Below, one piece after another: positions 44,074 through 54,741 of a DNA stretch of 64,000 nucleotides. This stretch comes from Streptococcus ruminicola. Lineage in GTDB: Bacteria; Bacillota; Bacilli; Lactobacillales; Streptococcaceae. Within the stretch, counting starts at the first letter, position 1. Each line of letters begins with the position of its first letter. The stretch spans positions 620,001 to 684,000 of the forward strand of contig NZ_CP046919.1 of NCBI RefSeq assembly GCF_011387195.1, written 5' to 3'. A program made the translations under genes and the position numbers. Below the pieces are notes generated by a model that did not search any database, was not told the origin of the DNA, and was given only the letters and a program-made list of their open reading frames with translations.

Positions 44074-44955
44074 ATGAATTTACGTGATTTAGAATATTTT
44101 TACCAGTTAGCCAAATCAAAATCCTACACTGGGACAGCGCAGCATTTCAAAGTCAGCCAGCCAACAATTTCTTACGCTATCAAGCGTTTGGAAAAGGAAT
44201 TGGACTGTGACTTAGTCATCAAAGATCCTTCGCACCGTACTGCTGAATTAACCTTACAAGGTGATATTTTCCAAAGTCACGTGGAGGATGTCTTGCTACA
44301 AATCAAAACGGCAGTTAACGAGGTCCATCAATCACTAAATCCTATGATGACCGTAGGTTTTCCGCCGATTATCTGCAACTATATTTTGACTGAATTGCTG
44401 GAGCAAAATGAAAATCTCGAGCCCTTCTCTCAAGTTAAAGCTATCCGTGGTGGCTCACGAAGCCTCATGATGAAACTTCTCGACGGGCAAATTGACTTTA
44501 GTCTGCTAGGTTCGCTAATGCCTTTAAAAAATGATCAGCTAGTCATTCGTCAGCTCTTTACCAAAGATTTTTATGTTGTTCTTTCTAAAAATCACCCACT
44601 GGCAAATAAAAAAAAGTTGTCATTCCAAGAAATTCTCTTTGAAAAATTTATTCTGCTGGATGAACACAATATTCATCTAACAGCCTTTAATCAGTTAAAT
44701 CATCGCTATCACGACAAAGCATCTGTCCTCTTCAAAATCGATGATGTATCAGTCATTAAACAAATGGTCGCTGAAAATATGGGCATCTCACTTCTGTCTG
44801 ACATTGCTCTAACTAGCGATTCTGATCAACTGGTCAAAATCCCTTTAGTCAAAGAAGATAGCATTACATTTTACGTCAGCTACGCCCACTCAAAACACGC
44901 TGTCTTGTCAGAAGAAACTAAAAAATTGATTGACTTGATTGAAAAAGTATCGTAA
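44074..44955 (+). CDS. mleR: LysR-family regulator of malolactic genes
   Basis: 293 residues: a winged helix (1-60, NLRDLEYFYQLAKSKSYTGT, QPTISYAIKRLEKEL) and a periplasmic-binding-like effector domain (about 88-290). It is divergent from mleS, the standard arrangement for LysR control, and malate is the expected co-inducer. AAGGAGG lies 6 bases before the ATG. Confidence 0.92.
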   Translation: MNLRDLEYFYQLAKSKSYTGTAQHFKVSQPTISYAIKRLEKELDCDLVIKDPSHRTAELTLQGDIFQSHVEDVLLQIKTAVNEVHQSLNPMMTVGFPPIICNYILTELLEQNENLEPFSQVKAIRGGSRSLMMKLLDGQIDFSLLGSLMPLKNDQLVIRQLFTKDFYVVLSKNHPLANKKKLSFQEILFEKFILLDEHNIHLTAFNQLNHRYHDKASVLFKIDDVSVIKQMVAENMGISLLSDIALTSDSDQLVKIPLVKEDSITFYVSYAHSKHAVLSEETKKLIDLIEKVS

Positions 44956-44960
44956 AAAAA

Positions 44961-44998
44961 AGCAAAAAATCAACCCGAATTTGGGTTGATTTTTTTCA
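44961..44998. terminator. Bidirectional terminator between mleR and dltD
   Basis: AAATCAACCC/GGGTTGATTT stem (44967-44992) with T or A runs on both sides. Confidence 0.9.
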
Positions 44999-45008
44999 TG
45001 TTGAATTT

Positions 45009-46274
45009 TTAATAGAATGAATCGGGCTCTTTAGTGTATTTAGCCCATTTTTTGCTTAGAAATTGGTCGTTGATTTGGTAGTTTGGCTTGCTTTGTTTTT
45101 TGTTCAAGAATGGGTTAACAGCTTTGTCCATTGCGACCCAGCCATTCCAGCCCATGTGGATGGTATCTTGCATAAAGTAAGCTTTATCACCGTCTCTTGA
45201 GAAATCTGCAATATTTTTAAAACCTTGGCTTTGCAATTGATATTTAATCTTGGCAACAGCTTTTTGGTACATGTCTTCGTTAAGTCCAGTATAATCAGAC
45301 CACTTGCTATTAACTGGTGGAATAATAAAAAGAACATTAGTATTATTTTCGGCAAATTGATTCAATACCAACTGCAAATCGTTGTATTCTGGAGATTTTA
45401 AGTAGTTAAATTTACGTTGAGAATTTTTTAAATCTTTCAATCTCGGTTTGATACGAATATCATAAAAACCGTTGTCGATTCCAAAGGTATTACCACTACT
45501 TGCTTTTTTACCATCAGCTGTTGCCAATTTCCCTAGATGTTGATATGAAAAGGCATCTGGTAACTTTTTAGCTTGAGAGACAACCTTGCCATCATAATGG
45601 TCGATAAGAGAAACACGACTGAAAAAGGCATCTTCTTTCTGGTAAACGACACTTTGAGTTTTGAGTTTTCGTTTATCAGCTGTCGATAATTTTTTGCCAT
45701 CAGCTACTTTTTCCATCATTTCCTTGTGAGAAGAATCTGGATAGAGTTTCAAGAAACGTCTAGCAGCGTAGCGGTCATAAGCTGTCCCCTTTTGATTTTG
45801 CAAGAAATCAATGGCTTGTCCACTGCTAAAATAAGTTTGAAACGCGGCAGCATTGGCACCCTTAGCCGTAAACCACTGAGGAGAAATGAAATAAACGGCT
45901 TGTTTATTTTTCAACTCATTATCGATTTGTTGGATGCCATAAAAATGCGTCAATGAGGCAGAACCTCTTTGCCCAAGCAAATACGGCGTGTAAGAACGAT
46001 TGTAAGCCTCAGCAATGACCGAAGGGTGCATTTTATCAAAGCGCAGCCACTCACTTGAACCAAAGAAAGGAACAAAACGATGATTTGGATCCGTTAAAGC
46101 ACGAACCTTTTTATATTTGCTCTTAAAACCTGTTTTGCTTAAGGAAACAGCATCTTTCTTTTCAACTTCTAGGGAGTGAGATTTATTGGAAACAGAGACA
46201 CTGCCAAGGATAATGAATACAAGTAACAGAGCACAAATAACTGGTCCTAGAATTTGCCAAAGGCGTTTAAGCAT
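45009..46274 (-). CDS. dltD: D-alanyl-lipoteichoic acid biosynthesis protein DltD
   Basis: Final-step protein in D-alanylation of teichoic acids, with a membrane anchor (8-29) and an outer catalytic SGNH-like domain. [11 protein letters not shown] carries the serine, and [10 protein letters not shown] near 372 carries the His/Asp pair. 421 residues, as usual. The start overlaps dltC by 8 bases. Last gene of the dlt operon. Confidence 0.96.
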   Translation of the reverse strand: MLKRLWQILGPVICALLLVFIILGSVSVSNKSHSLEVEKKDAVSLSKTGFKSKYKKVRALTDPNHRFVPFFGSSEWLRFDKMHPSVIAEAYNRSYTPYLLGQRGSASLTHFYGIQQIDNELKNKQAVYFISPQWFTAKGANAAAFQTYFSSGQAIDFLQNQKGTAYDRYAARRFLKLYPDSSHKEMMEKVADGKKLSTADKRKLKTQSVVYQKEDAFFSRVSLIDHYDGKVVSQAKKLPDAFSYQHLGKLATADGKKASSGNTFGIDNGFYDIRIKPRLKDLKNSQRKFNYLKSPEYNDLQLVLNQFAENNTNVLFIIPPVNSKWSDYTGLNEDMYQKAVAKIKYQLQSQGFKNIADFSRDGDKAYFMQDTIHMGWNGWVAMDKAVNPFLNKKQSKPNYQINDQFLSKKWAKYTKEPDSFY

Positions 46275-46506
46275 TGCGAAGTTCCTCTATTCCAGCAATG
46301 ATTTTATTAGCAGTATTCCAATCATCACGTCCAAATTCTGAAATTGGAATATCAATATCAAAATGACTTTCCAATTCAACGATTAATTCGACAGTTCCCA
46401 TGCTATCAAGCACACCCGCATCGAACAAATCTTCATCCATCATATCTGAAACATCTTCCATAAAAAGATCATCAATAATTGCTAATACATCTGATTTAAT
46501 ATCCAT
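46267..46506 (-). CDS. dltC: D-alanyl carrier protein DltC
   Basis: A 79-residue acyl-carrier-type protein with [17 protein letters not shown]. The serine in DSMG accepts the phosphopantetheine arm that carries D-alanine. Located between dltB and dltD. Confidence 0.97.
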   Translation of the reverse strand: MDIKSDVLAIIDDLFMEDVSDMMDEDLFDAGVLDSMGTVELIVELESHFDIDIPISEFGRDDWNTANKIIAGIEELRNA

Positions 46507-46538
46507 TTGCTAAACTCCTTTACAATAATGAATTGTTA

Positions 46539-47801
46539 TTATTTTACAGGTGGTTGTGGGAACCATAATTGATCCAAGAAACCTGAAAATAGTAAGAATG
46601 ATAACATCACAACATTAAATGTGATGAAAATACCAAGACCTTGTGTCCATTTGTTGTCAGGCAAAGGTGAGAGTCCTTGTTTTTTGCGCTCACGATTGAT
46701 TTTTTTCTTCTTACGAACCCAAGCATCATTAATCACAAGACCCACACCATGAAATAGTCCATAAGCGATATAGTACCACGTTAAGCCATGCCAAAATCCC
46801 ATGATTAACATGTTAATAATATAAGCGACGCTTGATGTGACATTGCGATTTTTAAAGACTTTGTGCTTAACCAAGACCTTAACCAAACGCATGAAAACAA
46901 AATCACGGAACCAGAAAGACAAACTCATGTGCCAACGATTCCAAAATTCTTTCAAATCGCGTGATTTAAAAGGCTGATTAAAGTTAACTGGGCTTTTAAT
47001 CCCCATAAGATTTGAAATAGCTAGCGCAAACATGCTATAACCCGCAAAGTCAAAGAATAAATCAAAACCATAGGTGTACATAACACCTAGCGTAGCAATG
47101 TTAAAGACTCCGCCCATTTCCAGGGCTTCTTCTTTTAGTGGCGCCATAAGCAGTGTTCCAAAAATGTAAGCTAGAATAAACTTGTAAAGAAATCCAAGCA
47201 TCAAGTAGCGAACACTTTCTTCAAGCATATCAAGCAGTTCATCTTTGTCAGGAATATTTTTATAATCCTCATCAAAGCGATTGAAGCGATCAATTGGTCC
47301 ACTTGAAAAAGTTGGCATAAAGAGAAGGAAACGCAAAAATTGCCATAAACTAAACTCTTTTAAGACACCATCTCGCATTTCCATAATTGTGCCAACCGCA
47401 CGGAAAGTCAGGTAAGAAATCCCTAAAAAGCCAAAGAGTGATTGATGGTTATCAATGGTCATCAAAGGGGTAATCTTAGTCCACGCTAGTGGAAAAACAG
47501 CTAAGAAAACCCATAGGTAAAATACCCACTTATTATTATAATTTTTCCGATAAGTCTTGTAAGAAAAGACCAGAAAAATTTGCCAAACCACGTAAGCTAA
47601 AAGAGAAACAATCTGATAAAGATTTTTCCCTGTCAGCATCAAAATAATGAAAGCTAAGCTAACCAAAGCTTCATAAACAGGAAATCGTTTTTTGAAAAAT
47701 AATCCAATAAAAATAGGTAAAACTGCCACAATCAGGTAAAGAAAATATTGCGGATTTCCGTAAGCTTCTAAGTGCGGCAATTGATGGAGAAACTCAATCA
47801 T
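46539..47801 (-). CDS. dltB: D-alanyl transfer protein DltB (MBOAT)
   Basis: A polytopic membrane acyltransferase of 420 residues. [22 protein letters not shown] and the active-site histidine in [10 protein letters not shown] (near 340) are typical of the MBOAT family. The start overlaps the dltA stop by 4 bases. Confidence 0.97.
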   Translation of the reverse strand: MIEFLHQLPHLEAYGNPQYFLYLIVAVLPIFIGLFFKKRFPVYEALVSLAFIILMLTGKNLYQIVSLLAYVVWQIFLVFSYKTYRKNYNNKWVFYLWVFLAVFPLAWTKITPLMTIDNHQSLFGFLGISYLTFRAVGTIMEMRDGVLKEFSLWQFLRFLLFMPTFSSGPIDRFNRFDEDYKNIPDKDELLDMLEESVRYLMLGFLYKFILAYIFGTLLMAPLKEEALEMGGVFNIATLGVMYTYGFDLFFDFAGYSMFALAISNLMGIKSPVNFNQPFKSRDLKEFWNRWHMSLSFWFRDFVFMRLVKVLVKHKVFKNRNVTSSVAYIINMLIMGFWHGLTWYYIAYGLFHGVGLVINDAWVRKKKKINRERKKQGLSPLPDNKWTQGLGIFITFNVVMLSFLLFSGFLDQLWFPQPPVK

Positions 47802-49336
47802 CGACTATTTACCTCGTTCATCAAGCCTTTGATATCGATTTTACCATTTGGTGTAAGCGGCAAGCTGTCACGGTAAAGGAATTTTGAAGGCATCATATAA
47901 TCCATCATGATATCTTTCAAGTCTTCCTTAATCGCTTTGGTGATGTCCAATTGACGCTCAAATTGTTCTGCGACACCTTCTTTTAGCACCACATAAGCTA
48001 GGAGATTTTGTACCTTGTGGTCTTTGTTGTAACGCGGAACAGCGACAGCTGACTTGATGTATTCTGATTTGTTAAGATTTTGTGAAACTTCCTCAAGCTC
48101 GATACGGTAACCGTTGAATTTGATTTGGAAGTCCATGCGTCCGCCGTAAAGAAGCATGCCTTGGTCAGTCATCACACCCAAATCTCCAGTGTGATAAGCT
48201 GGCAAGCCTTCAAATTCAAAGAAAGCAGCTTGTGTGCGTTCAGGATTATTGAGATACCCTTTTGAAACAGCAGGACCAGAGACAATGATTTCACCTTGCT
48301 CGCCATTTGGCAAAGCTTTGCCATTTTCATCAATAACAAAAGTTGGTGAATCTTCTTTAGTATATCCAATCGGCAGACGTTTACATGTTTCCAACATCTC
48401 ATCTGTGATAGCTACCGCAGAAAGGGCAACGGTAGCTTCTGTCGGACCATAAGCATTAACAATGCGTGCTTTCGGGAAACGGCTACGCAATTTTTGTGCT
48501 GTTTTTACTGTTAACTCTTCCCCATCGAAATAAAAATGCGTCAAATGTGGCAATGTTTCTTGATTAAAGTCATTTGACAACATAGCCATATCAGCAAATG
48601 ATGGTGTTGATGTCCAAACCCCAATCGGCAATTCATTAATGGTTGTGAAGAGTCGCTTGAAGTCAGTTGTTAATTCTTTTGGAAGTGCAAAAAGTGTCCC
48701 TCCAAGGGCTAGCGTTGGTGCCCAATACATAACTGACAAATCAAACGAATAAGGCGGCTGCGCCAACATTTGTGGTCGTTCTGGCACTGAAAATTCTTTG
48801 TCAGAAATCATCCAATTAGTGAAACTTAGGAGATTGTCGTGTGAGATTTGCACCCCTTTTGGTTTTCCTGTTGTCCCAGACGTAAAGATAATATAATAAT
48901 TGTCATCGCCTTTAACAGAGTGAGTCAATTGATAGTCCGTTTTTTGAGCGAAAATCGTCTGTAATTGGTCAAGCTTAATCATTGGAATATTCGTTATTTC
49001 CAAAGGAAAATCACCTACAGCAATAATCAAACTTGGCTCTGCCACTTCTAAAATCGCTTCAATGCGTTCAAGAGCTGAATGTTGGTCAACAGGAATATAA
49101 GCATGTCCAGATTTTGTTAATGCCACAAAAGTAGCCAACATGTCATACTCTTGTCCTCCAAAAACAAGAACGGGAGATTTTTCTTCCAGCTTCAAAAAAT
49201 CAATATAAGCAGCAAGGGAATCCGAATTTTCCTTTAAATCGCGATAAGTGTGAACATCTCCTAAGACATTATAGACAGGGAAATCTCCTTGTGTCTGAGC
49301 AAAATGCTCAATTCTCTCAATCATATCGTGTAACAT
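47798..49336 (-). CDS. dltA: D-alanine-activating enzyme DltA
   Basis: Adenylates D-alanine and loads DltC. The 512 residues contain [31 protein letters not shown] and the C-terminal lysine in [11 protein letters not shown]. The ATG at 49336 has AAAGG upstream and follows dltX by 15 bases. Product charge modification lowers cationic peptide binding. Confidence 0.97.
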   Translation of the reverse strand: MLHDMIERIEHFAQTQGDFPVYNVLGDVHTYRDLKENSDSLAAYIDFLKLEEKSPVLVFGGQEYDMLATFVALTKSGHAYIPVDQHSALERIEAILEVAEPSLIIAVGDFPLEITNIPMIKLDQLQTIFAQKTDYQLTHSVKGDDNYYIIFTSGTTGKPKGVQISHDNLLSFTNWMISDKEFSVPERPQMLAQPPYSFDLSVMYWAPTLALGGTLFALPKELTTDFKRLFTTINELPIGVWTSTPSFADMAMLSNDFNQETLPHLTHFYFDGEELTVKTAQKLRSRFPKARIVNAYGPTEATVALSAVAITDEMLETCKRLPIGYTKEDSPTFVIDENGKALPNGEQGEIIVSGPAVSKGYLNNPERTQAAFFEFEGLPAYHTGDLGVMTDQGMLLYGGRMDFQIKFNGYRIELEEVSQNLNKSEYIKSAVAVPRYNKDHKVQNLLAYVVLKEGVAEQFERQLDITKAIKEDLKDIMMDYMMPSKFLYRDSLPLTPNGKIDIKGLMNEVNSR

Positions 49337-49351
49337 GAACCGTTTACCTTT

Positions 49352-49474
49352 CTAAAACTCATTGTAGATGAAATTACCTTGACCACGACCAAGATAACTG
49401 AAAAAATAAATTAAAACCATAAAAATCACAAAATAAAACAAGGTTTTTAATACAAATCGAGTGGTATCTTTCAT
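49352..49474 (-). CDS. dltX: Teichoic acid D-Ala incorporation-associated protein DltX
   Basis: A 40-residue single-pass membrane protein: MKDTTRFVLKTLFYFVIFMV then a C-terminal SYLGRGQGNFIYNEF, the conserved tail of DltX, which helps move D-alanine to teichoic acid. It lies between dltS and dltA. Confidence 0.93.
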   Translation of the reverse strand: MKDTTRFVLKTLFYFVIFMVLIYFFSYLGRGQGNFIYNEF

Positions 49475-49483
49475 TTAAGCTCC

Positions 49484-50641
49484 TTATTTAAGTGGTAGTT
49501 GTACTTCAAATGTTAACTGGCTATCGGCTTGACTGACAGTGATACTGCCTTTATGTTTTTCTACAATAGCTTTGGCAATCGACAAACCTAAACCAAAACT
49601 TGAGCTGCTATTGCGGGAATCTTCTGCTTGATAGAAACGTTCAAAAAGATTTTTCAAAACCTCATCTGGATAGACCAGACTAGGATTTGACACTCGTAAA
49701 AGTGCTGTTTTCTTTTCTTGCAACAACTCTACGGTAATCTTTCCCTTGTCCAAAGAATGCTTAATAGCATTATCCAAAAGGATGGTAACCAACTGCTTCA
49801 ACTGAGATTCTTGACCAAGAATTTCAATATTTTCAGCGATTTGATCTTCGATTAATTTGCCCTCTTCATAGGCTAGACTTTCATAACTTAGAATCATTTC
49901 TTGGCAGATACTTGATAAATCGACTTTTTCAAAATGTGCTCTACCATCTTTGTCATCAAGCTTAGACAAGCCAAGCAACTCTTGAATCAAATGTTCCATG
50001 CGCTTTGTTTCTGAAAGAATATGATTCAAATAACGATTAGGAGCAATTTGATTTTGCAATACTTGAGCATTGGCACGGATAGAGGCTATCGGTGTCTTCA
50101 ACTCATGACTAGCATCTGAAACAAATTGTTTTTCGCGATCAATTGCAGCTTGTGCTGGTTGAACGATAAAACGTGATAGGTAGATACTAACTCCCGTAAG
50201 CAAAAGAAGACCAAAAATAACATAAACAGTAACCAGAAAAACTTGAGCATAAGAAGCTGAATAGCTTGAAAAATCAATAAAGACAAGTTGCCAAGTTCCA
50301 TCTTTCTTTTCCTTCAAAGAATAGATGTAATCATGCCATTTCCAACTCTTTTTCCCTCTGTTTAACAAATCTTTGCTGACTTCTTTAACCTCTTTATTGG
50401 TTAAAAAAGTGTTGTTAACTTGAATATCTGGTTTGTCATTTTCATCAATGGTGACAAAAGCAATGGCTTCGTCAGTATTTTCTTTGACATAACCATTAGC
50501 AGCCACCAATTTAACAATCCGATAAGTATCATACTCATCCCAATATTTGTCATAACGTTCACTAATGACCAATAACACCAAAACCATGGCGGTTAACATG
50601 GACATCGTAATCAAGACAAATTTTAGCCGAAGATTCTTCAT
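49484..50641 (-). CDS. dltS: Sensor histidine kinase DltS
   Basis: 385 residues: two membrane segments (about 9-26 and 132-156) bracketing a 105-residue extracellular domain, then SDASHELKTPIASI with the phospho-acceptor His near 179, N box LLDNAIKHSL and G box SFGLGLSIAKAIVEKH. It overlaps dltR by 4 bases. Position in front of dltX-A-B-C-D matches the DltRS system of group B streptococci. Confidence 0.93.
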   Translation of the reverse strand: MKNLRLKFVLITMSMLTAMVLVLLVISERYDKYWDEYDTYRIVKLVAANGYVKENTDEAIAFVTIDENDKPDIQVNNTFLTNKEVKEVSKDLLNRGKKSWKWHDYIYSLKEKKDGTWQLVFIDFSSYSASYAQVFLVTVYVIFGLLLLTGVSIYLSRFIVQPAQAAIDREKQFVSDASHELKTPIASIRANAQVLQNQIAPNRYLNHILSETKRMEHLIQELLGLSKLDDKDGRAHFEKVDLSSICQEMILSYESLAYEEGKLIEDQIAENIEILGQESQLKQLVTILLDNAIKHSLDKGKITVELLQEKKTALLRVSNPSLVYPDEVLKNLFERFYQAEDSRNSSSSFGLGLSIAKAIVEKHKGSITVSQADSQLTFEVQLPLK

Positions 50642-51327
50642 GATGAGCCTTCTTTCTCTCCATCTTCTAGTGAGTAACCAACGCCTTTGGTCGTTTTAAT
50701 AACAGCACTGGCTGCCAAGAAACGAAGTTTCTTACGCAAAAAGGAGATAAAGACTTCCAGTTGATTATAATCGGATTCATCTAAAGGTCCCCAGACCTTC
50801 AAAATTAATTGGTTTTTAGGGATAATCTTCTTGGAATTTCGCAAGAAAGTTTCCATCAGCAGAAATTCTTTATTAGACAACTTAACTTCGCGCTCTGCCA
50901 CGCTTAACTCTCTCGTGTCCAGATTCAAAATCAAGTTGCCAAACTTGAGATGATTCACTTGCATAATAGACGATTGACGTGTCCGCAAACGAATCCGTGC
51001 CAATAATTCTTCTGCCTCAAATGGCTTAGTCATGTAGTCATCAGCACCCAAATCAAGTCCCAAAACACGGTCTTCTAATTGAGATTTGGCTGTCAAAAAA
51101 ATGATAGGAACTTCCATTCCCATTTGACGAACGCGCTTCAAAACACTGACACCATCAAGTTTTGGCAACATAATATCCAAAAGAACCAAATCATAAAGTC
51201 CCGTTAATATATAATCCAGTGCAGACTCACCATCAAAAACCAAATCCACTTCATAACGGTGATTTTCAAGAATGGCTTGAATCGCTTCTGCAATTCCTTT
51301 CTCATCCTCGACCACTAAAATTCTCAA
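50638..51327 (-). CDS. dltR: OmpR-family response regulator DltR
   Basis: 229 residues with a receiver (acceptor Asp in DLVLLDIMLPKLDG near 51, KPFEAEELLARI) and a winged-helix effector domain (about 128-224). The start is TTG at 51327 with GGAGGAG well placed. No in-frame ATG is near. It heads dltR-S-X-A-B-C-D and should control the whole unit. Confidence 0.93.
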   Translation of the reverse strand: MRILVVEDEKGIAEAIQAILENHRYEVDLVFDGESALDYILTGLYDLVLLDIMLPKLDGVSVLKRVRQMGMEVPIIFLTAKSQLEDRVLGLDLGADDYMTKPFEAEELLARIRLRTRQSSIMQVNHLKFGNLILNLDTRELSVAEREVKLSNKEFLLMETFLRNSKKIIPKNQLILKVWGPLDESDYNQLEVFISFLRKKLRFLAASAVIKTTKGVGYSLEDGEKEGSS

Positions 51328-51584
51328 CTGGCTCTCCTCCCTTTTTACTCAAAATCTAGTATAAAACGCCAAAATTGAATTAACCTTGAAATTTTCTTAA
51401 TTTTTAAGATTGCCTGTTTAAAAAATATCCTAACACTGACTTATACCAAACCATTATAAGTAAGTCTCTCCCAGAAAGTCCGTGTAAACTGATGAAAATC
51501 TATGGCAAAAATGTGGCAATTTCTTTAATTCTAGTTTATACCCAATTTTAAAAAATGTCCTTACAGAGCTGTAAGTTTGGCAAA
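51328..51584. promoter_or_regulatory. dltR upstream region with CiaR-like repeat
   Basis: Between dltR and the AraC gene no ORF is seen. On the minus strand ATTAAG-N5-TTCAAG (51385-51401) resembles the CiaR repeat NTTAAG-N5-WTTAAG with one mismatch, and TATACT at 51358-51363 could be a -10. A palindrome CTTACAG/CTGTAAG lies at 51560-51575. Weak evidence. Confidence 0.4.
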
Positions 51585-51616
51585 AAATAAGAGCCTGGGG
51601 CAAATGCCTCAAACTC
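51585..51616 (-). terminator. Terminator of the AraC-family gene
   Basis: GAGTTTGAGGCA pairs with TGCCCCAGGCTC (one mismatch, 51591-51616), then TTATTTTTTG on the minus strand. Confidence 0.7.
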
Positions 51617-51649
51617 TACATTTTCAATCACATACTATGTTTGTGTGTA

Positions 51650-52444
51650 TTACATGGCTTCAGAAGAACTATTAGTCTTGTCACCTTCTGACCAAATCTT
51701 TTCATTCCACTTAACGTTATGATGCGTGTCACGATATTTTTTAGGCGTAATGCCGACAACTTCTTTAAACTGTTGAATAAAGTGACTTTGTGATGAAAAT
51801 GATAAATGATTCGCAATTTCAATCATTGAATAATCACTGAATTTCAATAAGTCTTTTGCAACTTCTATTTTTTTATTTTTAACATAAGTGCTTACGGACA
51901 CGCCAAATTCTTTCTTGAATAAGCGTGATAAATAGCTTGCTGAAATGCCAAATTCACTCGCTAACTGTTCAACCGTAATGCGTTCTTTCACGTGGCAATA
52001 AATATAATCCTTACAATCTGAAACGTGTTTTGAAATCACATCTTTTTGAATTTCACGTCGCATGCGTTCCGTGTAATCAACAACCATCTCGTCGTGCAAA
52101 TTTTGAACTTCTTGTGCCGTGTGAAGGTCATCTAATTTTTGAATATAAAAGTCACTCAGTCTAAAAGCTTGTTCTAATTCCATACCATTTTGACCACACA
52201 TGCGTGTAATCATAGCTGTCGTAATGACAAAGTGATATTTCAAATTGGTAATGGGGTTACGTGACAAAGTTCCCACACCATCTTCTGATACAAAACGTTC
52301 TTGTTCACAATTTTTGCGGACCGCTTCAACATCTCCCGTAGCTACCGCTTGATAGAACAAAAATTCCTCAGTTAAGGGACGATGTTCCACATCATCCAAA
52401 TTATCACTAATCGCTAAAAGTCTCCATTCATCCTTATAATTCAT
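51650..52444 (-). CDS. AraC-family transcription regulator, beta-glucan locus
   Basis: 264 residues from the ATG at 52444 (AGGGGATTGG upstream). An 11-codon-longer frame exists. The N-terminal about 160 residues are a non-cupin sensor module (EEFLFYQAVATGDVEAVRK), as in some YesN-like regulators. The C-terminal two-helix-turn-helix domain is clear (ITVEQLASEFGISASYLSRL, IEIANHLSFSSQSHF). It sits downstream of the GH16 genes and probably controls the locus (inference). A cre-like site overlaps its leader. Confidence 0.85.
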   Translation of the reverse strand: MNYKDEWRLLAISDNLDDVEHRPLTEEFLFYQAVATGDVEAVRKNCEQERFVSEDGVGTLSRNPITNLKYHFVITTAMITRMCGQNGMELEQAFRLSDFYIQKLDDLHTAQEVQNLHDEMVVDYTERMRREIQKDVISKHVSDCKDYIYCHVKERITVEQLASEFGISASYLSRLFKKEFGVSVSTYVKNKKIEVAKDLLKFSDYSMIEIANHLSFSSQSHFIQQFKEVVGITPKKYRDTHHNVKWNEKIWSEGDKTNSSSEAM

Positions 52445-52461
52445 TTCCAATCCCCTTTTTT

Positions 52462-52475
52462 TGTAAACGATTACC
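52462..52475 (-). promoter_or_regulatory. cre-like catabolite site before the AraC gene
   Basis: TGTAAACGATTACC on the plus strand matches the CcpA site TGWNANCGNTNWCA at 13 of 14 positions. It lies between a TAAAAT -10 and the start codon, so CcpA binding would block transcription. Confidence 0.65.
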
Positions 52476-52544
52476 ATTTTCTTTTCATTTTACCATATTC
52501 TTGCAGATTTGATAAAAATAAAGTGGAAAAATGGAAGTGAGACA

Positions 52545-52572
52545 AAATAAAGTCTCCATCGGAGACTTTATT
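52545..52572 (-). terminator. GH16 operon terminator
   Basis: A perfect 12-bp stem AATAAAGTCTCC/GGAGACTTTATT with a 3-base loop and TTTATTTT tail on the minus strand. Confidence 0.9.
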
Positions 52573-52602
52573 GCTGAACGTAACTCTTAAATATAAAGAA
52601 GA

Positions 52603-53244
52603 TTATTCATCATAGCTAATCCAGTCATAATATCCATACAAAGGTGTTTTGCCATCATATGGATCAAGCCAATCATCAACACCAATTCCTGGCCAAACAT
52701 TCATCATGATTTTACCTGGTGTGCTTGGTAGATTTTCAGTCACTGTATGAACAGCTTTACCATCCACATACCAAGTAATATGGTCTTCACGCCATTCAAA
52801 ACCATAAGTGTGCCACTCTTCTGATGCATCAAACCCTAGGTCATAAAGGAATTCATGATTGCCAACGCCATCTGTAAAATAGTTGAATTGAACTTTTGTC
52901 GTATCTTTTCCAAGAAACTCAATATCAATTTCATCCCATTTTGTTCCGTCTGTTGGTCCAGTGTAGGTGAAAAATGATGTTACAACGCCAGTATTTTTAA
53001 TGGCTTTCATGCGAACTTGATAAAGACCATAATGGAAATACTCTCTTGTGCGCCACTCGCCGCCAGTGTAGCCGTCAGCATCACGATCGATTTTTAAGCT
53101 TAAACCATCACCATCAAAATTCACATTGTCAGGCTGCCAGATGCAATCAAACATATCGCCATTTGCTCCTGTCCGTAATTCCATGTATGAGGCATCGTAA
53201 CTGTCAAATCTTGTCTTAAAATGTGCTTGTTCGTTTATCTTCAT
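52603..53244 (-). CDS. GH16 beta-1,3-1,4-glucanase-like protein without signal peptide
   Basis: 213 residues of almost pure GH16 catalytic domain. The active-site motif [12 protein letters not shown] (two catalytic Glu) is intact near residue 106, and [18 protein letters not shown] and DDWLDPYDG match lichenases. No signal peptide, lipobox or anchor can be seen. The ATG at 53244 has a weak ribosome site. GTG at 53259 is an alternative, which also gives no signal. It is closely related to the neighbour at 53272, 27 bp upstream. It may be a cytoplasmic duplicate that lost its export signal. Confidence 0.88.
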   Translation of the reverse strand: MKINEQAHFKTRFDSYDASYMELRTGANGDMFDCIWQPDNVNFDGDGLSLKIDRDADGYTGGEWRTREYFHYGLYQVRMKAIKNTGVVTSFFTYTGPTDGTKWDEIDIEFLGKDTTKVQFNYFTDGVGNHEFLYDLGFDASEEWHTYGFEWREDHITWYVDGKAVHTVTENLPSTPGKIMMNVWPGIGVDDWLDPYDGKTPLYGYYDWISYDE

Positions 53245-53271
53245 GTTCTTACCATTCACGCTTTCTTGATA

Positions 53272-54717
53272 TTATAGTTTTCCCTTTTTAAAAGGCATCG
53301 CTAAGAAACCAAGAAGAGCTACAAAGACTCCTGAAATCGTCAATAATTTGCTTGGACGTTGATTAGTCTTTGGTAGAGCTGTAAATGCACTGCCTTCAAG
53401 ATTTGCTTTTGCTACTGATTGAGTTACAGTTTTTGCAGCCGCTGTTTGAGCTGACGCTACTGATGAATAAGCGACAGTCTTAATCACTGGGCTAGCTGCT
53501 TGTTTTTCTTTGGTAGAGCCTTTTGAGTGATTGTCCAAAACCAAAGTTTGTTTTTCACTCTTAGAGGCAGTTGAGTTTTTAGTTGGTGTTACACTTTCAG
53601 TTCCTTTGGTAGTAGTTGAAGTATTCCCTGTAACATCACCTGTTGCTCTAGACTTAGATGCCGTATTTGATTTAGATCTAGATCTCGTATTATCTTGATT
53701 TTGTGCAACTTGGTCACTATATGAAATCCAATCATAATAAGCGACAAGCGGTGTTTGACCGTCATATGGTGCCAACCAATCGTCAACACCAATTCCTGGC
53801 CAAGCATTCATCATAATTTTACCCGGTGTCACTGGGAGATTTTCAGTTGCTGTGTAGACTGCAACACCGTCAACATACCAAGTAATATGATCTGCTTGCC
53901 AATCAAAACCATACACATGATAAGATTCAGACGCATCAAATCCTAAATCATAAAGGAATTCGTGCCCACCAACACCATTAGTGTAATAGTTGAATTGGAC
54001 TTTTGTTGTATCTTTTCCGAGAAATTCAATATCGATTTCATCCCAAGGATTGTTATCGCTTGGTCCAGTATAAGTGAAGAATGATGACACAACACCTGGA
54101 TTGCTAATTGGCTGCATACGAACAGAATACATACCATAACCAAAGAACTCGCGTGTACGCCACTCAGCTCCATTATAACGGTACTCATCCGTTGTATTTT
54201 GGTCAATGGTCAAGGTCAATGTGCCATCGTTAACAACGGTATTTTTTGGTACCCAACGACAATCAAATGGATTCCCATTGAACCAGTCAGAACGCTCCAT
54301 TGTCGTATCATCGTAAGCATTAAAATCTTCATGATAATCGCCTGTGTGTGCAGCTTGAGTTCCTGTTTGACTAGTATCTTCGGTAGTTGTTGTAAGATTA
54401 ACTTGGTCATTTGTAGACGTCAAGCTTAAGTTTTCCTGATTTTGCACACTAGTCTCAGGAGTCACTACCTGATTTGTATTCACTTGATTTGTTGAGTCAA
54501 TTACTGACTGAGTAGTATTGTCATCAGTTGTAGAGGTATTTACTGTTTCACTAGTAATGTCATTAGTATCTGTAGTTTGTGTATTCGTAAGAGCAGGAAC
54601 ATTATCAAGTGTTGAAACATTGCCCACTTCATCTGCTGCTACTAAACCAGCTCCAACTTGTAAACTGCATAGGGCAGTTGCGTAGCAAATGTACTTTACT
54701 ACATCTTTCTTAGTCAT
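53272..54717 (-). CDS. Cell-wall-anchored GH16 beta-1,3-1,4-glucanase (lichenase)
   Basis: 481 residues: a signal peptide (about 1-28, cut near AADE), a Thr/Asn/Ser-rich stalk (about 30-125), a GH16 domain (about 128-340) with [12 protein letters not shown] near 228, a second Ser/Thr-rich stalk, and a C-terminal sorting signal LPKTNQ, hydrophobic stretch and KKGKL. The motif is LPxTN rather than LPxTG. It cuts mixed-linkage glucans at the cell surface. It follows the ABC permease gene by 24 bp in one operon. Confidence 0.92.
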   Translation of the reverse strand: MTKKDVVKYICYATALCSLQVGAGLVAADEVGNVSTLDNVPALTNTQTTDTNDITSETVNTSTTDDNTTQSVIDSTNQVNTNQVVTPETSVQNQENLSLTSTNDQVNLTTTTEDTSQTGTQAAHTGDYHEDFNAYDDTTMERSDWFNGNPFDCRWVPKNTVVNDGTLTLTIDQNTTDEYRYNGAEWRTREFFGYGMYSVRMQPISNPGVVSSFFTYTGPSDNNPWDEIDIEFLGKDTTKVQFNYYTNGVGGHEFLYDLGFDASESYHVYGFDWQADHITWYVDGVAVYTATENLPVTPGKIMMNAWPGIGVDDWLAPYDGQTPLVAYYDWISYSDQVAQNQDNTRSRSKSNTASKSRATGDVTGNTSTTTKGTESVTPTKNSTASKSEKQTLVLDNHSKGSTKEKQAASPVIKTVAYSSVASAQTAAAKTVTQSVAKANLEGSAFTALPKTNQRPSKLLTISGVFVALLGFLAMPFKKGKL

Positions 54718-54741
54718 GAAATCTCCTTTTTCTCTTAAAGT

